A stretch of DNA of 64,000 nt from Amaranthus tricolor (lineage: Eukaryota; Streptophyta; Magnoliopsida; Caryophyllales; Amaranthaceae). The stretch covers positions 31,739,570 to 31,803,569 of the forward strand of contig NC_080050.1 of assembly GCF_026212465.1 (NCBI RefSeq), in the 5' to 3' direction. Positions 11,801-24,500 of the stretch are shown in pieces; the first letter of the stretch is position 1; each line of letters begins with the position of its first letter. The notes under the pieces were generated by a model. That model was not told the DNA's origin, ran no database searches, and saw nothing but the letters and a program-made list of their open reading frames with translations. A program made the position numbers and the translations under genes.

Positions 11801-14800
11801 TGCAAAAAACGAATGGGAATATCAAATAGGAATGGAGGAATTACTAGGTTAAAAGTAGTGGAATATATTATAACGTAGAACACAAAAGGAAAATAAAGAA
11901 ACAAATGTCAGAGGGTCAATGACCCATCGAGTACAAGCTTGAGCTCAACAATGTTTTTGTTTATTATTTTGTTGTTTAAAGAAAAATGAAGGAAAGAAAG
12001 CCAAGGGCTTGATGACCCATCGAGTCCAAGCTCGACCAATCACCAAGTCGCACTTTCAGAATTCTTCATTTGTTGATTTCATGCGGTATACAGATTTCTC
12101 CTCAAGTCTCTGATTAGGAAAGTAACAAATAGATCTAAGATATCTCTCTAAATACACAAGTTCTCCTTCGTAACTTTTCAAATCACTTTGGAGTTCAAGT
12201 TTGTCATTCTTCATCGTTCGATTCATACGTTTGATCTCTATCCTAAGTGGCTAAGTGCTAAGGATTGAGAATTTTTCTCTTTGTATCTCTTGAGCTATTT
12301 CTACTAAATTCCAAGCACCTCGTCGAAGAAATAAAGCTTAAGAAAAGACTTTGAGTTACGTGGAGAGAATCAGGTATTTCGAGTTTTTTCTGTTTTTATT
12401 TTATGTTTTCATCATGGTTATTTGAATGATTCTTGTCATTGGAGAAATATTGAGGGAGGTCTTCAAAAGATAAGTTTCTTATTCTTGTTATATTTATTTA
12501 GATTATCTTTTAGTTGTCATATGCTTATGGTGCTATTTTCCCTAACAATGTAAAACTTCTTGAGAACTTGTTATTTGTAAAAGAAATACATCAACGGATT
12601 GTTTGTTCTGAGGGAATGGAAATTGTAAGAATTATAGATGAGACTTGGGATGAGACTTTAGGTGAGACAAAAAATGTCTTATGTCTTTGTTTCGTAAGGG
12701 ATGAAAATAAAATGAGAATTGGTTAAAAAAAAGAATACAAAATTACAAATTTAACCTTACTCATCCTATCTTCCTTTGCTTTCATTAATGGAAAATATGT
12801 ATTTTTGCATAAACTCCAAGTCTCAACCCCAAATACCACCCTTCCCAAATACATTTTTTACAAGACTTTATCTTTCCTATTTCCCATTTCCCAACCTTCC
12901 CAGTCCCATTCCCTTTAAACAAAGAACAAACTTTTCAATCTCAACCTTAATAGTCATATTCCCACATTTATAATCTCATTCCCTTCAAACAAACGAGAAA
13001 CTTTTCAATTTCAACCTTAAAGTCACATCCCCACATTAAAAGTCCCTCAAAACAAACACGTAGTTAGATTTAAGTTGGACAAAAATTATTGTTGACGAAC
13101 CAAGTGATTAATAAGTAATCTGATAGCTAATCGATTTGAAATGGTTCGTGCAATTTGATGGGAAGACAGCTTTGGTGATTTTATAAGAAAATAGAACATG
13201 AAGATGGGAGTCAACATATAATGAAGAAAGCAATTCAGCATGTCCAATAATACAATAGCACCATCTGGTCAAAGGATAACCTGATTTTGAACTTGGCATA
13301 GTTGGAACTATAGTAGATGGAGTTGCTGGCATAACCAACTTTTTATTTCCATTAAAACTGAAAACAGGAAACAGAACCGTAAACATAAAGAAATTATATC
13401 GCAATAGTAAAATTTTGACAAATATAGAAGAAGGTAAATGACCTTATGGGAGTAAACATTGAAAAGGATCCATTGGTAGGGACAGTTCCTGATAAATGGT
13501 TAAATGACAAATCACTGCACTCCACATTGCAAGAAAATAAAATGTTAAGCACCTCTTGATAAGTGCTAGAGAAATATAGAGTAAAAAAATATTGCATATT
13601 GATGAATTGAAAAGATGGGTCTGAAGCTTACAGGACTTGCAATGTAGTGATAGCAGTTAATGATCTTGGTATTTGCCCAGACAAGCTGTTGTTGTTCAGC
13701 CGCCTATCCTTGCAGAAGAGTCATGAAACATAAACTTTTGGGATAAAACACTAGTATGATGCTATTAGTGGAATAAATTGAACAGTGTAGAACACCTATG
13801 ACAGATAAAACAATTAAATATAAAGCAGCCGAGAAATCATAGTTTTTGATCTCTTTTGATACAACATTCCATTAATATTTCATTATCGCAATGCCATTCT
13901 GTGGGGTTTAAGGGTCGGATATACACAACATGACCCATGTTATTGAGCCACTCTGAACTCTTTTATTAAAGGGAAGTAATTCAATGCAAAGAAAGCACAA
14001 AAAGTATCTCTCGACCAACCACCAAAAAGGATTACAAATAACTTAATTTCTCTGTTTCTTAGCTCACACATAAGCTAAGTGATTCTATCCCACATTATAT
14101 GGCTAATGTTTATTGTCCCCTTCACATATCTGAATTCTAACCCTGCAAACCCTAGCCACAAACACAGCAACATTTCTAACTTTCGGCGGTATTTGTTCTC
14201 CTTTAAGAAATCACCAAATATCTCCACCTCCAACACTCAAATCCAAAACCCAGACACAAACACAACACCGTACCTGAACCGTCCATAAAAATCACCACAT
14301 CAACAGCTGCAAGCAAATCAATGAGAAAAAACCACAAGCAATATCCAATCCTGCTTGTAATTCATATCTTATTGGGCCAACTTTTGGCATTTTGGTGGGC
14401 CGAATGATCTCAATTGCCTGATCTCATAGCATAAGTCTAAGGTTGAAGTTGCTATAGATGAATTGGATGGAAGATGGTGGAGATTTGGTTCATGTTGGAA
14501 GAAGAGATGAGAAACACAGGAATATATAGTCGTCATCCCTTTAAATAACAGATGCCCAAGGATTTCCTTCTTTTTTTTCTTCCTGATCTTGATTCCTTTA
14601 TGTTCCTTCCCTCTGAAATCAAACCCTTCAAGGCATTTGAGACATATGCAACCAAGTTTGTAACTATTTCCCAAAAGGTTACATTTGACAGTTTCAATGT
14701 GAAAGGTCAAAAGTAAACAATTTATTTGCAATCAGACTGGTAATCGGAAGGAGGAATAAGCCTATCTGCAATTGAGTGGCTCAGATGGTGATTGTAATGG

Positions 14801-17163
14801 TAATTGCAACGGCAAAACTTTGGTATAATAAATGAAAGAACAAACACTAGTAAACCCAGCACACTCTTATCATAATAATGATTATAGTAGCACTTCGAAT
14901 AAAACCACAATGAAAACGCGTTGCAAACTACGCTCTTGATAATGCCAAACAAATAGATGAGAACTGACACTGAGATTATTTCATCACATCCACACAAGGA
15001 TTAATCACAAATAAATAAAATGGAGATGAATAAAGTACTACAATGTCAACAGTTAAAAAAAGGTGAGATGTATTCATACAAGAACCGCAATCTTTGGAGC
15101 TTGCCCAGTGTTTCAGGAATGGGACCAGAAAGTTTGTTCAAGTAGAGATCCAAGCTCACTAAATTCATCAAATTTCCAAGTTCATTTGGTACTATACCAC
15201 TTATATTATTACTGTAGAGCTCCCTGTTAAAGAGACCAAAACAAAAAATGTGTCAACAAAGCTTTTAAAAACTGTACCATACTGGAGAAAACAATAAAGA
15301 TGTCAAAACTATAGCATGAAAAGGGATAAATTGACATTGGATTATCACATAAATGATGAACAGTCAGCGCAACTAAGTTCTCCGTCAAGAAACCAACATG
15401 TGTTTACACTCAAACTTTTTTTCATGATAAAGATAAAAAAATGCCACACTGGGTATCTAAGCATCTCACAGAGCCACAGTTGACTTAGGGCAAATGATGG
15501 GTGGACTCAACTAACACACTTCAAATCTTTGACTGGAGAAGTTCATTAGCCAAAAGCACTATTCATTCTAATAAAAGTAGTAATTGGAACCCAAAACCAA
15601 AAAGAGGGACTCTAAACACAAGGTCCAAGATGACACTATATGACAAAGTAGAATGTAGAGTGTTTTCCTTCAAAAGGAATCCAATCAAAATTAGCATAAA
15701 AGAATATCAATTGAAAACAATAATCAAGAAATGTTAGTCAACTCTAGGTCGATGCCAGATGTACGCTATTTATGATATGAATAGGTGGAAATTTCAGAAA
15801 ATTAACTTGTGTTTGATGAGTAATACTTACAAGTACTGAAGATTTGAAAGTTGACCAAGTTGTTGAACAAGTTCCCCAGTTAAATTAGCATTCCCAAGAT
15901 CACTGATAACATTTAATGATCAGTAAGTAGTTCAGTTCAGACAAATCCACAAGCCAACACATTATGCAATAAAAGGTTAGCTGCTCACACTCTAGTGACA
16001 CTGTTATCACTGTTGCATGTAACATGGAACCATGTGCAAGGATTTACAAGGGTAGGATCCCAGCTTTGTAATACACCATTAGGATCAGCCAACCCGTTCT
16101 TGAGTGCATATAAAGCATCACCTATTTTACATACAACAAGATTCCCGTAAGTTGAGAAAATATCAAAACTTCATCAACAGCTTCTCTTAAAAACCAGTTG
16201 ACAATAAGAAACCTAAAAATCTAGGAAGTGGATTCACTCGATTTCAGACTCAAAGTAACTATTGAAAACAAAACATAATTCTCTACAGTTCCTAATTACT
16301 TAAGAGATTCAAACTTTCCAAAACAAAATAACAACTAATCTTGTGAGAGACACTTCAAAACAAGAAGCCCACATTCTTATTTTCTCTTTAATTTGTATTT
16401 TGTATTAATTTAGGCTATTTAACACATATATCTAATGTGTCTCTCGGAAAGACCATCTCTCGTAACAATTTGTGAATAAACCTACGCTTGCCTAATCAAT
16501 TAATTACCACAAACAAATTTGAGCGGGGCAAAGAAGCATTGAACATCTCACATTTAAACTCACTACAAATTCGCAAACTCCATAAATCAGATGATTCAGA
16601 ACACAACTCGAAGTCTCGAACCATCTCGTTAATTTAAAGGAATAACATTAAAGTATCATGGAAAAACAAACTAATTAAGAGTTCACCTCACTCAACATTC
16701 CATAGTAGTTAATGGAAGCGCTTAACAACTTAAATAATCGGAATGGAGCAACTTCATACATCAATCTTTACATATACACAACCTACACAGCCTACCATTA
16801 AAGCTATTCGAACAACTAGCCCTCATATTGTCCTAAAAATCAAATTCATACTCAATGGTCATAAGAACTTTTAGTATCCAACTTCTCATCTTATCCTATG
16901 TGATTCACACTCTAATCAACCATCACAGTAACAAGTGTAATCGAATAATCCCAATTCATTTTTATAATAGCAACATATAAAAGATGGCAAAATAACAATT
17001 ATTAAAAAATAAGAGCTTAATTACAAACCAATAATCAAACTTAATAAATGAAAATTAGAAAAGAAAGAGGAATACCTTCAGCATTTGGGGAGGCATGATG
17101 AAAGTAACTAAAGAGCAAAATCAAACACAAAGTGTGCCAAATTGAAGAAACCCCTTGTTCCAT
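8839..17163 (-). CDS. SERK-type leucine-rich-repeat receptor kinase, copy 1
   Basis: Eleven exons (minus): 17163-17076, 16121-15989, 15902-15831, 15223-15080, 13703-13632, 13514-13443, 13357-13281, 10877-10746, 10663-10322, 9814-9420, 9159-8839. All phases agree and give 615 codons (SERKs are about 600-630). Order: signal peptide (1-28), LRR N-cap with an [10 protein letters not shown] cysteine pair, five LRRs encoded by the classic 72/144/72/72-base exons, a short hinge, a transmembrane helix ([20 protein letters not shown]), and a Ser/Thr kinase with GRGGFG, VAVK (about K318), HRDVKAAN (about D417), GDFG (about D435) and C-terminal LSGPR. SERKs are plasma-membrane co-receptors for ligand-binding LRR kinases in brassinosteroid, immune and developmental signalling. 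The catalytic motifs are all present, so an active kinase is expected. Oddity: the hinge exon lacks the usual C-cap cysteines and most of the Ser-Pro-Pro region. Introns are long (up to 2.4 kb). Confidence 0.93.
10878..13280. other. 2.4-kb intron of SERK copy 1 with MITE insertion
   Basis: This intron separates the hinge exon from the transmembrane exon. It contains a Stowaway-like MITE at 11593-11842. The rest is AT-rich sequence without recognisable exons; short reading frames at 12514-12726 and 12776-12973 show no family features. Confidence 0.7.
11593..11842. mobile_element. Stowaway-like MITE
   Basis: The ends ATTCCCTCCATTCCCATTTG and CAAATAGGAATGGAGGAAT form imperfect inverted repeats of about 25 bp around roughly 200 bp of non-coding DNA. 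TCCCTCC...GGAGG ends are typical of plant Tc1/mariner MITEs. Located in the long intron of SERK copy 1. Confidence 0.6.
13704..15079. other. 1.4-kb intron of SERK copy 1
   Basis: No coding exon or clear repeat was recognised. Reading frames at 14369-14731 and 14722-14997 (minus) lack family features and are probably chance. Confidence 0.6.
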
Positions 17164-20100
17164 TTAGCTTACTGGATCTTCCACACATAACCCAACAAAT
17201 AACATCCACCAAAACCCTAGATAGTAAAATACCCTCTTACTAAAACCCTTCAATTCAATTCCAATCACCAACCCAAAAAATTCTACCAAAAACTGATATA
17301 AATTAACAAGTAAATCAAAGGACTTCCCAGTCAACTCTCATTTATTTCTGCCTCTCTCTCTCTCTTTAGTCCTTAGCTTATTAACCTTGAACGATCAAAA
17401 ACTGCAAATTAAGAGAAAAAAACTGGTGGGTATTAACTTAAATTAAATCAAATTCAATTTACTACTACAATAATTAATCAAACTTGAAGAACGAACTACC
17501 AAAATAAAATTGATAAAAATCAAAAATAAAATTGAATTAAAAAAGGGAAATCAGAAAGTTACGAGAAATAGAGGAAGCAGCAGCAGCAACGAGAAGGGAG
17601 TTTGCCTAAGGAAGAAGACGAATAAGAGGAGAGAGAAAGTAAGAGAGAGAAAATAGTCAACGATTTCTGGCTGGTCAGCGTATTCCTACTTCCATTTCTT
17701 CTTCTTCTTTCTTTCTTTTTTTTCCTTTTTTCTTTTTTTTTTCTGCCCCATTAATTGGATTTTACTTTTCTTTAATTGGTTGTATGCAATTTCCAATTAT
17801 AGCCTTTGACTTTGTTTATTTTTAGTAGTGACAATTGCTATTTTTGGAGTATTTTTTATTTAGTAGGGGTATTTTAGTCATTTTAAATATTGTGTTTTAA
17901 CGGTCTTTTTTTTTAACTCCTTGGATGTGGGTTGTGTTGTCTTTAATTATTGCCAATTCGTTTCATTCTTTGATTCTTTCTCATTTTGAATTGTAAACTT
18001 GTATGAATATTCCACCTCCTCTCCAAGGAGAACCGAGTTTTTTTGGTTGGAGAAGAAGTATTACTTTTTTAGAAATGTGTTTAATTTTACTTAACTCTTT
18101 TATTAATCTTGTATTCTAATGTAAATTCTGAAAATTTAATACATGTCTATCGTCGTTATTATCACGTCTAAAGTATTTTGTTCATTAAAAATTATGATAA
18201 AAATTTGTGAAGGATTGACTGATGATAAACTATACTCTTATCAAATGAGATAAAGAGGTAGCGATTGTGACCTAGCTCGAGAATTTAACGTATTTTTATA
18301 ATACCCTCAAAATTATCACAAATCTCTAATACTCTCAAATTATTTTTGGATGGTAAATTGTTAAATTAAACCATTTAAACTCAAGTTGAGGATAATTCGT
18401 ATTGATTTAATTCGAAAATGACACGTGTATTGTTGGTTGTTGATTGGTTGTTGGTTGTTGGTTGTTTTAAACGATAATCATTATCATTCAACCCAGTATA
18501 TCTCGCTCATAGAAAAAACTATGGACAGGGTCCGGGGAGGGAAGAACGACGACAACTCATTATCATAGAGAACGCGACCAAAGGAGTCTCCCGGCTCGAA
18601 AAAGATACGGAAACGTAACTACACGGGAAAGATAAAAAGGCTTATAAACAAGTAGACCCACCTAAAAAAATAAAAGGGGGCAAAAAAAACTAATAAAGGA
18701 AACGAGTGGAGCAGGATGGTAAGAATACAGAGAGGTAATCTACGAGGACATCAGTAATCTAAAATATGGATATGATGCTTCCAACTACCTTTATCCCTAG
18801 TCAGGCCCTCGGAGAGGTTTAGCTCACGCAAGTCAACTTTTTTCTGCTCATCCCAAATTCTCATGGTCTTTCTTGACTCCTCTTACCCTCTACTATAATG
18901 CTTTCTACTCTCCTTATAGGGGTGGCGAGAGTCTTTCTCTGCACATGTCCAAACCATCTCAATCTATTTTCGCGCATTATTCCAGAAATAGGGGTACCCC
19001 TATTTTATCTCTAAACTCTTAATTCCTAATACGATCCATCAATATGTGCCTACACATCCACCTCAGTATACGCATTTTTATAACTTCCATCTTATGTTTA
19101 TAAAAATCATAGATTAAAAATAGAAAAACAATGTATAAAGAACTCATAGCAACTCTTGGATTTTGACTTAGTCATATACTAAACACTTGTTTGGTTGTTT
19201 GCAAATCAAAAATACAAAAGCTAAAAAATCAATTTGCCTAACACGATCTACTGAAAATTATAAATATTTTTATTTGACAAGTACAATTAAGTACAATCAT
19301 ATTGATTGGCATATGTAAACCAACCTATGGAAGAATTTTACTTAAAACTAAGCCTAATCATTCATTTTTTTTTTTCCCATCAATTTGTATTTTATTTAAT
19401 TCTTCAACCATAAATAATATTTATTCTATAAAAAGAGGAATAATTTTGTGGGGATAAAGAAAGTATTAAACTTAGTCTAATTTGAGTTTTCCATAATATA
19501 ACTATTAAGAAATTAATTCAACTAATAACGTAAATGGATGTTTAAAATTCTTAAAAATATATATCCTTTTATCACTAACAAATATCACAAGAATCACATA
19601 ATTAAGCAAAGGTGGAAGTGTAAATAGAGACATAAGAGAAAGTGACATTCAGAATTAGCGGAGGTATTGTATGAGTAGTGAAGACTAAAATCATCACACA
19701 CACAAACACCCCAATTTACGGAAACTATTTTTAAAACTAAGTTAAGCTAATCTTATTTGGATCTTCTTGGACGGACCTAATAAGATTAAAACTAAGGAAT
19801 TTGATGTCTCTTCGCACTAACTTTTGGTCATTTACCTAATAGGAACTTGTACAAGATTGACCGATGGAAGAACATGGCTAAAAAAAGATACACTGAAAAT
19901 TAATTTTAAAATCTTATTCGAGAAAAGTTGTGTATCTTTTCAAAAAAAAAGTTATACATGTTCTAATAAAGATAAGGTCAATTCTCTATAGAAGTGATTA
20001 ATTTATATTCCCTTTGTCTTCAATCAATATATTGTCATAGTTGTATATTGTATAAAAATTAAAAAGCAGGGTCGGCTATGTAGCAAGAGCTACACGAGCG

Positions 20101-21527
20101 TCGGTTCAGGGCCCCGTTTTTAAGGGCCCAATGTTGTAATATATACACTTTTTAATTCTATATTAAAATATTATTTTTATTTAAAAGAGCAACATGCGTA
20201 ACACATATATAATTCATGTCAATAATTATCATAAACAATAGTTATTTATTACCTTGTTAATGACTTCATTGTAGTGTTTTTGATTGTTATTTTAGAATTT
20301 AGTTAATGGTTACCTCATATTATTTGGTATATTCTGGTTCAGAGAAAATTACTGAATTTAGGTATAAAAATATTATTAATTTATTATATTTTATTGGTTA
20401 ATTGAGTTAAATTAGCAAATTAGGATTTTAATCGAAATATATCTCATTGATATTTAAAATATCTAAGATAATTCTGTTAAAAAGCAAACTATTTAAATTA
20501 TGTAAAAATGTTAAAAGAGTGAGAATAAAAGAAAGTGACGAGGAAACAATATGACAATTTCTTAAGGGATGGGACCAAGTGATGGTTAGTCGATGATCCA
20601 AGTCAATGTAGCATTACTTTTCAACTTCTTTACGGAGTAGTTTATTAAGAGTGCGCCAACTTTAACCTTTCGCTATGCACATGGCTGCTTTCTTTCAATT
20701 AAAGATTGCCTCAATTTAGAATATTAGTATAAAGTAATTTAAATATTTATTATTTGTAATAAAATTTGCACATTATTTTTATATGTTAAAAAATTAAATA
20801 TTAATTGAATTTTATAAATGATTCGAATTATGGTTAAGATAGATTGCGAATTAAGATTCTATATTTATGATTTTTTTAATCATATTAACCTTTAACATTA
20901 TGTAAAGATTATTTCAATCAAAAATATAGTTAATATTTTAAAAAACTAATATTAATTTTTTATATTATCAATGATGATAGTTTTCTTTGAATTGTATACT
21001 AGTAAGTAGTAATTATTGATGATAGTTTTCTTTGTCAACAATTAGATTATCCTTTGAATTTTGATATAATATTGAAAACTATATTTTATACACTTGATTA
21101 AGTCATACTTTAGTTCGATACAATGCACATTTTGAAAATTCCATAAACGTGTTCCCCTTTCATACAAGTAATCATACATTATACTTTTATTAATATTACA
21201 ATATTTTTATTATTAAATTCATTATATAATGAAAGACGGAAAAAAAGATAAAACATGCAAAGAGGAATATCTAATAAATAGATAAAGTGAGTTGTAGATA
21301 AAATAAAAAGATAGAATATGAAATCACTATCAGCATTTAGCGATGTTAGCTCCCATAAATAATGAATTTAACGCTAAGGTCTAGTGCCAAGAACAAAAGG
21401 GACAAAAGGAGTTTTTACTCCAAATGAGTTTTAAAAAATACTATTATGTGCACCGTGTATATAAACAATACCAAAACAAAAAGGGCATTTAGATACATTC
21501 AAAGATATGAACCAATAAAAAGTAGTA
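17164..21527. other. Intergenic region between the two SERK genes
   Basis: The part nearest SERK copy 1 (about 17164-17700) would be its leader and promoter. It has a telo-box-like AAAACCCTAG near 17213, pyrimidine-rich leader sequence on the gene strand around 17570-17720, and a probable leader intron. A LINE fragment occupies about 18468-19100. A stretch near 20066-20145 begins CAGGGTCGGCTATG and has GGCCC motifs resembling a hAT transposon end. From 20150 to 21500 I see only AT-rich sequence. Confidence 0.5.
18468..19100 (-). mobile_element. RTE-type LINE fragment (3' end)
   Basis: Read on the minus strand, it encodes broken pieces of a reverse-transcriptase tail: MRILRWMCRH, MDRIRN, then after a frame change MRENRLRWFGHVQRKT. 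These match the C-terminus of plant RTE-type LINEs (KMRMLRWMCG...RLRWFGHVQRR). It ends with the ATACTGGGTTGA and ATGATAATGATT tail typical of these elements. Stops and frame changes show it is dead. The 5' part is absent. Confidence 0.75.
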
Positions 21528-24500
21528 TCATCTGGCACTAGACAATACAATAGGGGATAGATTAGAAGTCGAATCGAGAACCTGGATCACGTTAGAGTGA
21601 TGAATGCGTTTTATTTTTTGAGCTAACATCTCCTCCTCTTGCCATTTCGCCCATCGCTCAGCAAAACCATCGCCTTCAAGCATCCTTACAACTTCGGACA
21701 TCTTTGGACGTGCCATCGGACAAGTTTGCCTACAAAGTAGTGCAATTTGAATCAATTGTTCAACTTCTTCCTCAATGTAATTGTCTTGCATTTCGGGATC
21801 AACTAATTCCTCCAATTTCTTTTCGTCCAAAACTCCTTTCACCTAAAACATATTCAACATCGATCACACATTATTTTTCGTTGGAACTTGAATAGGAAGT
21901 ACTCGATTTCTTTCGGGTTTTTCCTAATCATGCAAAGAGTTCATACATTATACACATACATATTACATATACATACCCATTCCAACCATGTTACATCCTG
22001 TTCATTATCGGGTGGAAGAAGATGAGACGCCTTTTGACCTGTGATTAGCTCTAGAAGCATCGCTCCATACCCGAAAACATCAGTTTTCTCCGAAGATTTT
22101 CCAGTCGAGAAATACTCAGGTGCAATATGGCCAACTGTGCCACATACTTTTGTTATAACATGAGTATGTTTGTAGTCCATAATTTTTGCTAAACCGAAGT
22201 CTCCAACAACTGCTTCGTACTCCTCATCTAAGAATATGTTATCGGTCTTCACATCACGATGGATGATTTTCGGGTCACAATGTTCGTGCAAATAAGCAAG
22301 TCCTCTAGCAACTCCCAATGCAATCCTCTTCCTCACTTCCCAACTAAGCGGTGGTTGTGATGTTAGGCGTTCTACAAGAGAATCAAACGATAACACTATC
22401 TAAGTTTTGGGGACGGAGTAAAGATTTTTCCCGGCATCTCATTGAGTTTGCCACACCGCCCACCAAAAGCTCTCGCGTTTCAAATCGCGGGAAGCTAACT
22501 CAAAGGAATGGAGGAGTGTGTCAAACAGAGCCATTACTCGGTATAGATAGTGAATGTATATACCTCTCAAACATGATGTTACACTTCCATTAGGCATCAA
22601 AGGATAGACGAGCAATCTCTCCACAGGCGTGGTGCAAAAACCGTACAAGCGAATCAAATTGCGGTGTATAGCAAGGCTAATCATTTCAACCTCGGTTTGA
22701 AACTGGATTTCTCCACCTTGTGCAGCTTCTTCTTTAAGTCTTTTGATTGCTACAATGGTACCGTCAGCCAAACGTCCCTTATAAACGTTAGCAAATCCAC
22801 CTCGACCAATGAAGTTTTTGTTGCTAAAATTATCAGTTGCAATTTGTAATTCTTTGAAAGTGTATCTTTTCAGTTGTCCCTGACAAAGTTCCGGGTGTTC
22901 TTCATCTATGATCAATAGCATAACAAACAAGGCTCAGTATTTCAAACGCTATGTTACTCGGACTCGTGTAGTCGTGTCATGCCTCAATACTTAGACGTGG
23001 ACATGACTTTTAAATGTTCAGTTTCGGCACTACGTGTTAGATATTAGTTCATGAGTACGAGTAGCACAGAACAACCATAGTAGTACCAAAATGAATCAAG
23101 TCACAACTGTACCGACATGTCGACTTACCAGGAATATCGATGAAATTTTCTTTGCGTTTTCTATTTTGCCTCTGCCTCCAAACAAGGGTACCTACCAGAA
23201 TGGCGAAGAGAAGAATGACACCGGCAGCAATCCCTCCAACGATAGCTCCAATTGGATTACTTTTTCCTGAAAAAAATGTTCATAAGATTCCTTTGCAAAC
23301 ATAAATCTTTACAAAATTGCTCGACTTTTCTTCATCGAGGGTAAATACATAGAACTCTCGAGTCAAAAAACGCTCTATCAAAATATGTTTCATATGGAAA
23401 CACAACCACTTAACCATCATCATGAAAGTACAAGGAAAGCAAACCTGATGGGATCCGAGATGGACTCGTAAGAGGCATCCTCAAATTTGGATTGCCAGCA
23501 AAACTGAAACAAGAAACATGATAACAGGACGTTTAAATCTTCTCAACACACCAACGTCATAACCTTAATCCAAACAATATGGATCAAAATCTCCCCAATG
23601 TTAGTTACATTTTGGGAAGTCAAAAACGAGCGAAAAACAATTAACCTTGAATTTGAGAGCTTTGCGAAAGATCCGTTGACAGGAACATCTCCGTTTAGCT
23701 GGTTGAAAGACAAATCACTATAAGAAAGTTACATTGTATACCTTTTGTAACTAATCCTACAAAAAGTTGTTCATGAAAGACTTACAATTCGTTTGGTTGT
23801 TAGTATTAAATGGTGTGAATAGAACTACTTACACGTGTTTAAGTTTGAAAGCTCTATTACCATGGAAATGACAACATATTTTATAAAAATTAAAACCAAA
23901 ATTGATTTTATTACTATCATTTTATACTAATAACCAAACGGCCTGTTAATATATTATTCTAAAAGAAATAAAGAGAGGAAATAAACACTCACAGGTTAGT
24001 CAAACTTGGTATGACAGTCAATGACATAGGTATATTTCCGGACAGTTTATTGTAATTCAACTTTCTATCATTGTAAAACATACATAAAACAATATTGAGT
24101 TAGTCTGCTATGAACTGGTAATTTGGACTAAAACAGTAAAATAGAAATTGAAATGACAAAATGACAAAAGAGTAATATACTATTGATTGGACGATAAAAG
24201 AAAGTTTACAACCCTAAAAGCATAACAAGAAGCGATAGATCAAGCTATTCGAGACGCTTGAGATCTCCCATTGAGTATAAAACTCACCCACAATGTGTTT
24301 ACTAATTTTCTTCATGATTATGGGTCTCTAATTCCCCTTATTTATAATAAACTAGTAACTTTTTCCCCAAGTCTTCCCTAACATGAAAATTATTATTTTA
24401 CCCTTTCGTAAATCCAAATATCGTATCATTGCATAGTCACTTCAAAATAGGACAAGATCCTGAAAATGACTATTAATGATGAAAGGCATTTTAGAAAAGA

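Noticed and set aside
14369..14997. Reading frames inside a SERK intron
   Set aside because: They lie between two SERK exons with matching phases and show no domain or codon pattern.
20066..20145. Possible hAT transposon end (CAGGGTCGGCTATG with GGCCC motifs)
   Set aside because: Only one end is seen, with no opposite terminus or target duplication, so it is mentioned only in the region note.
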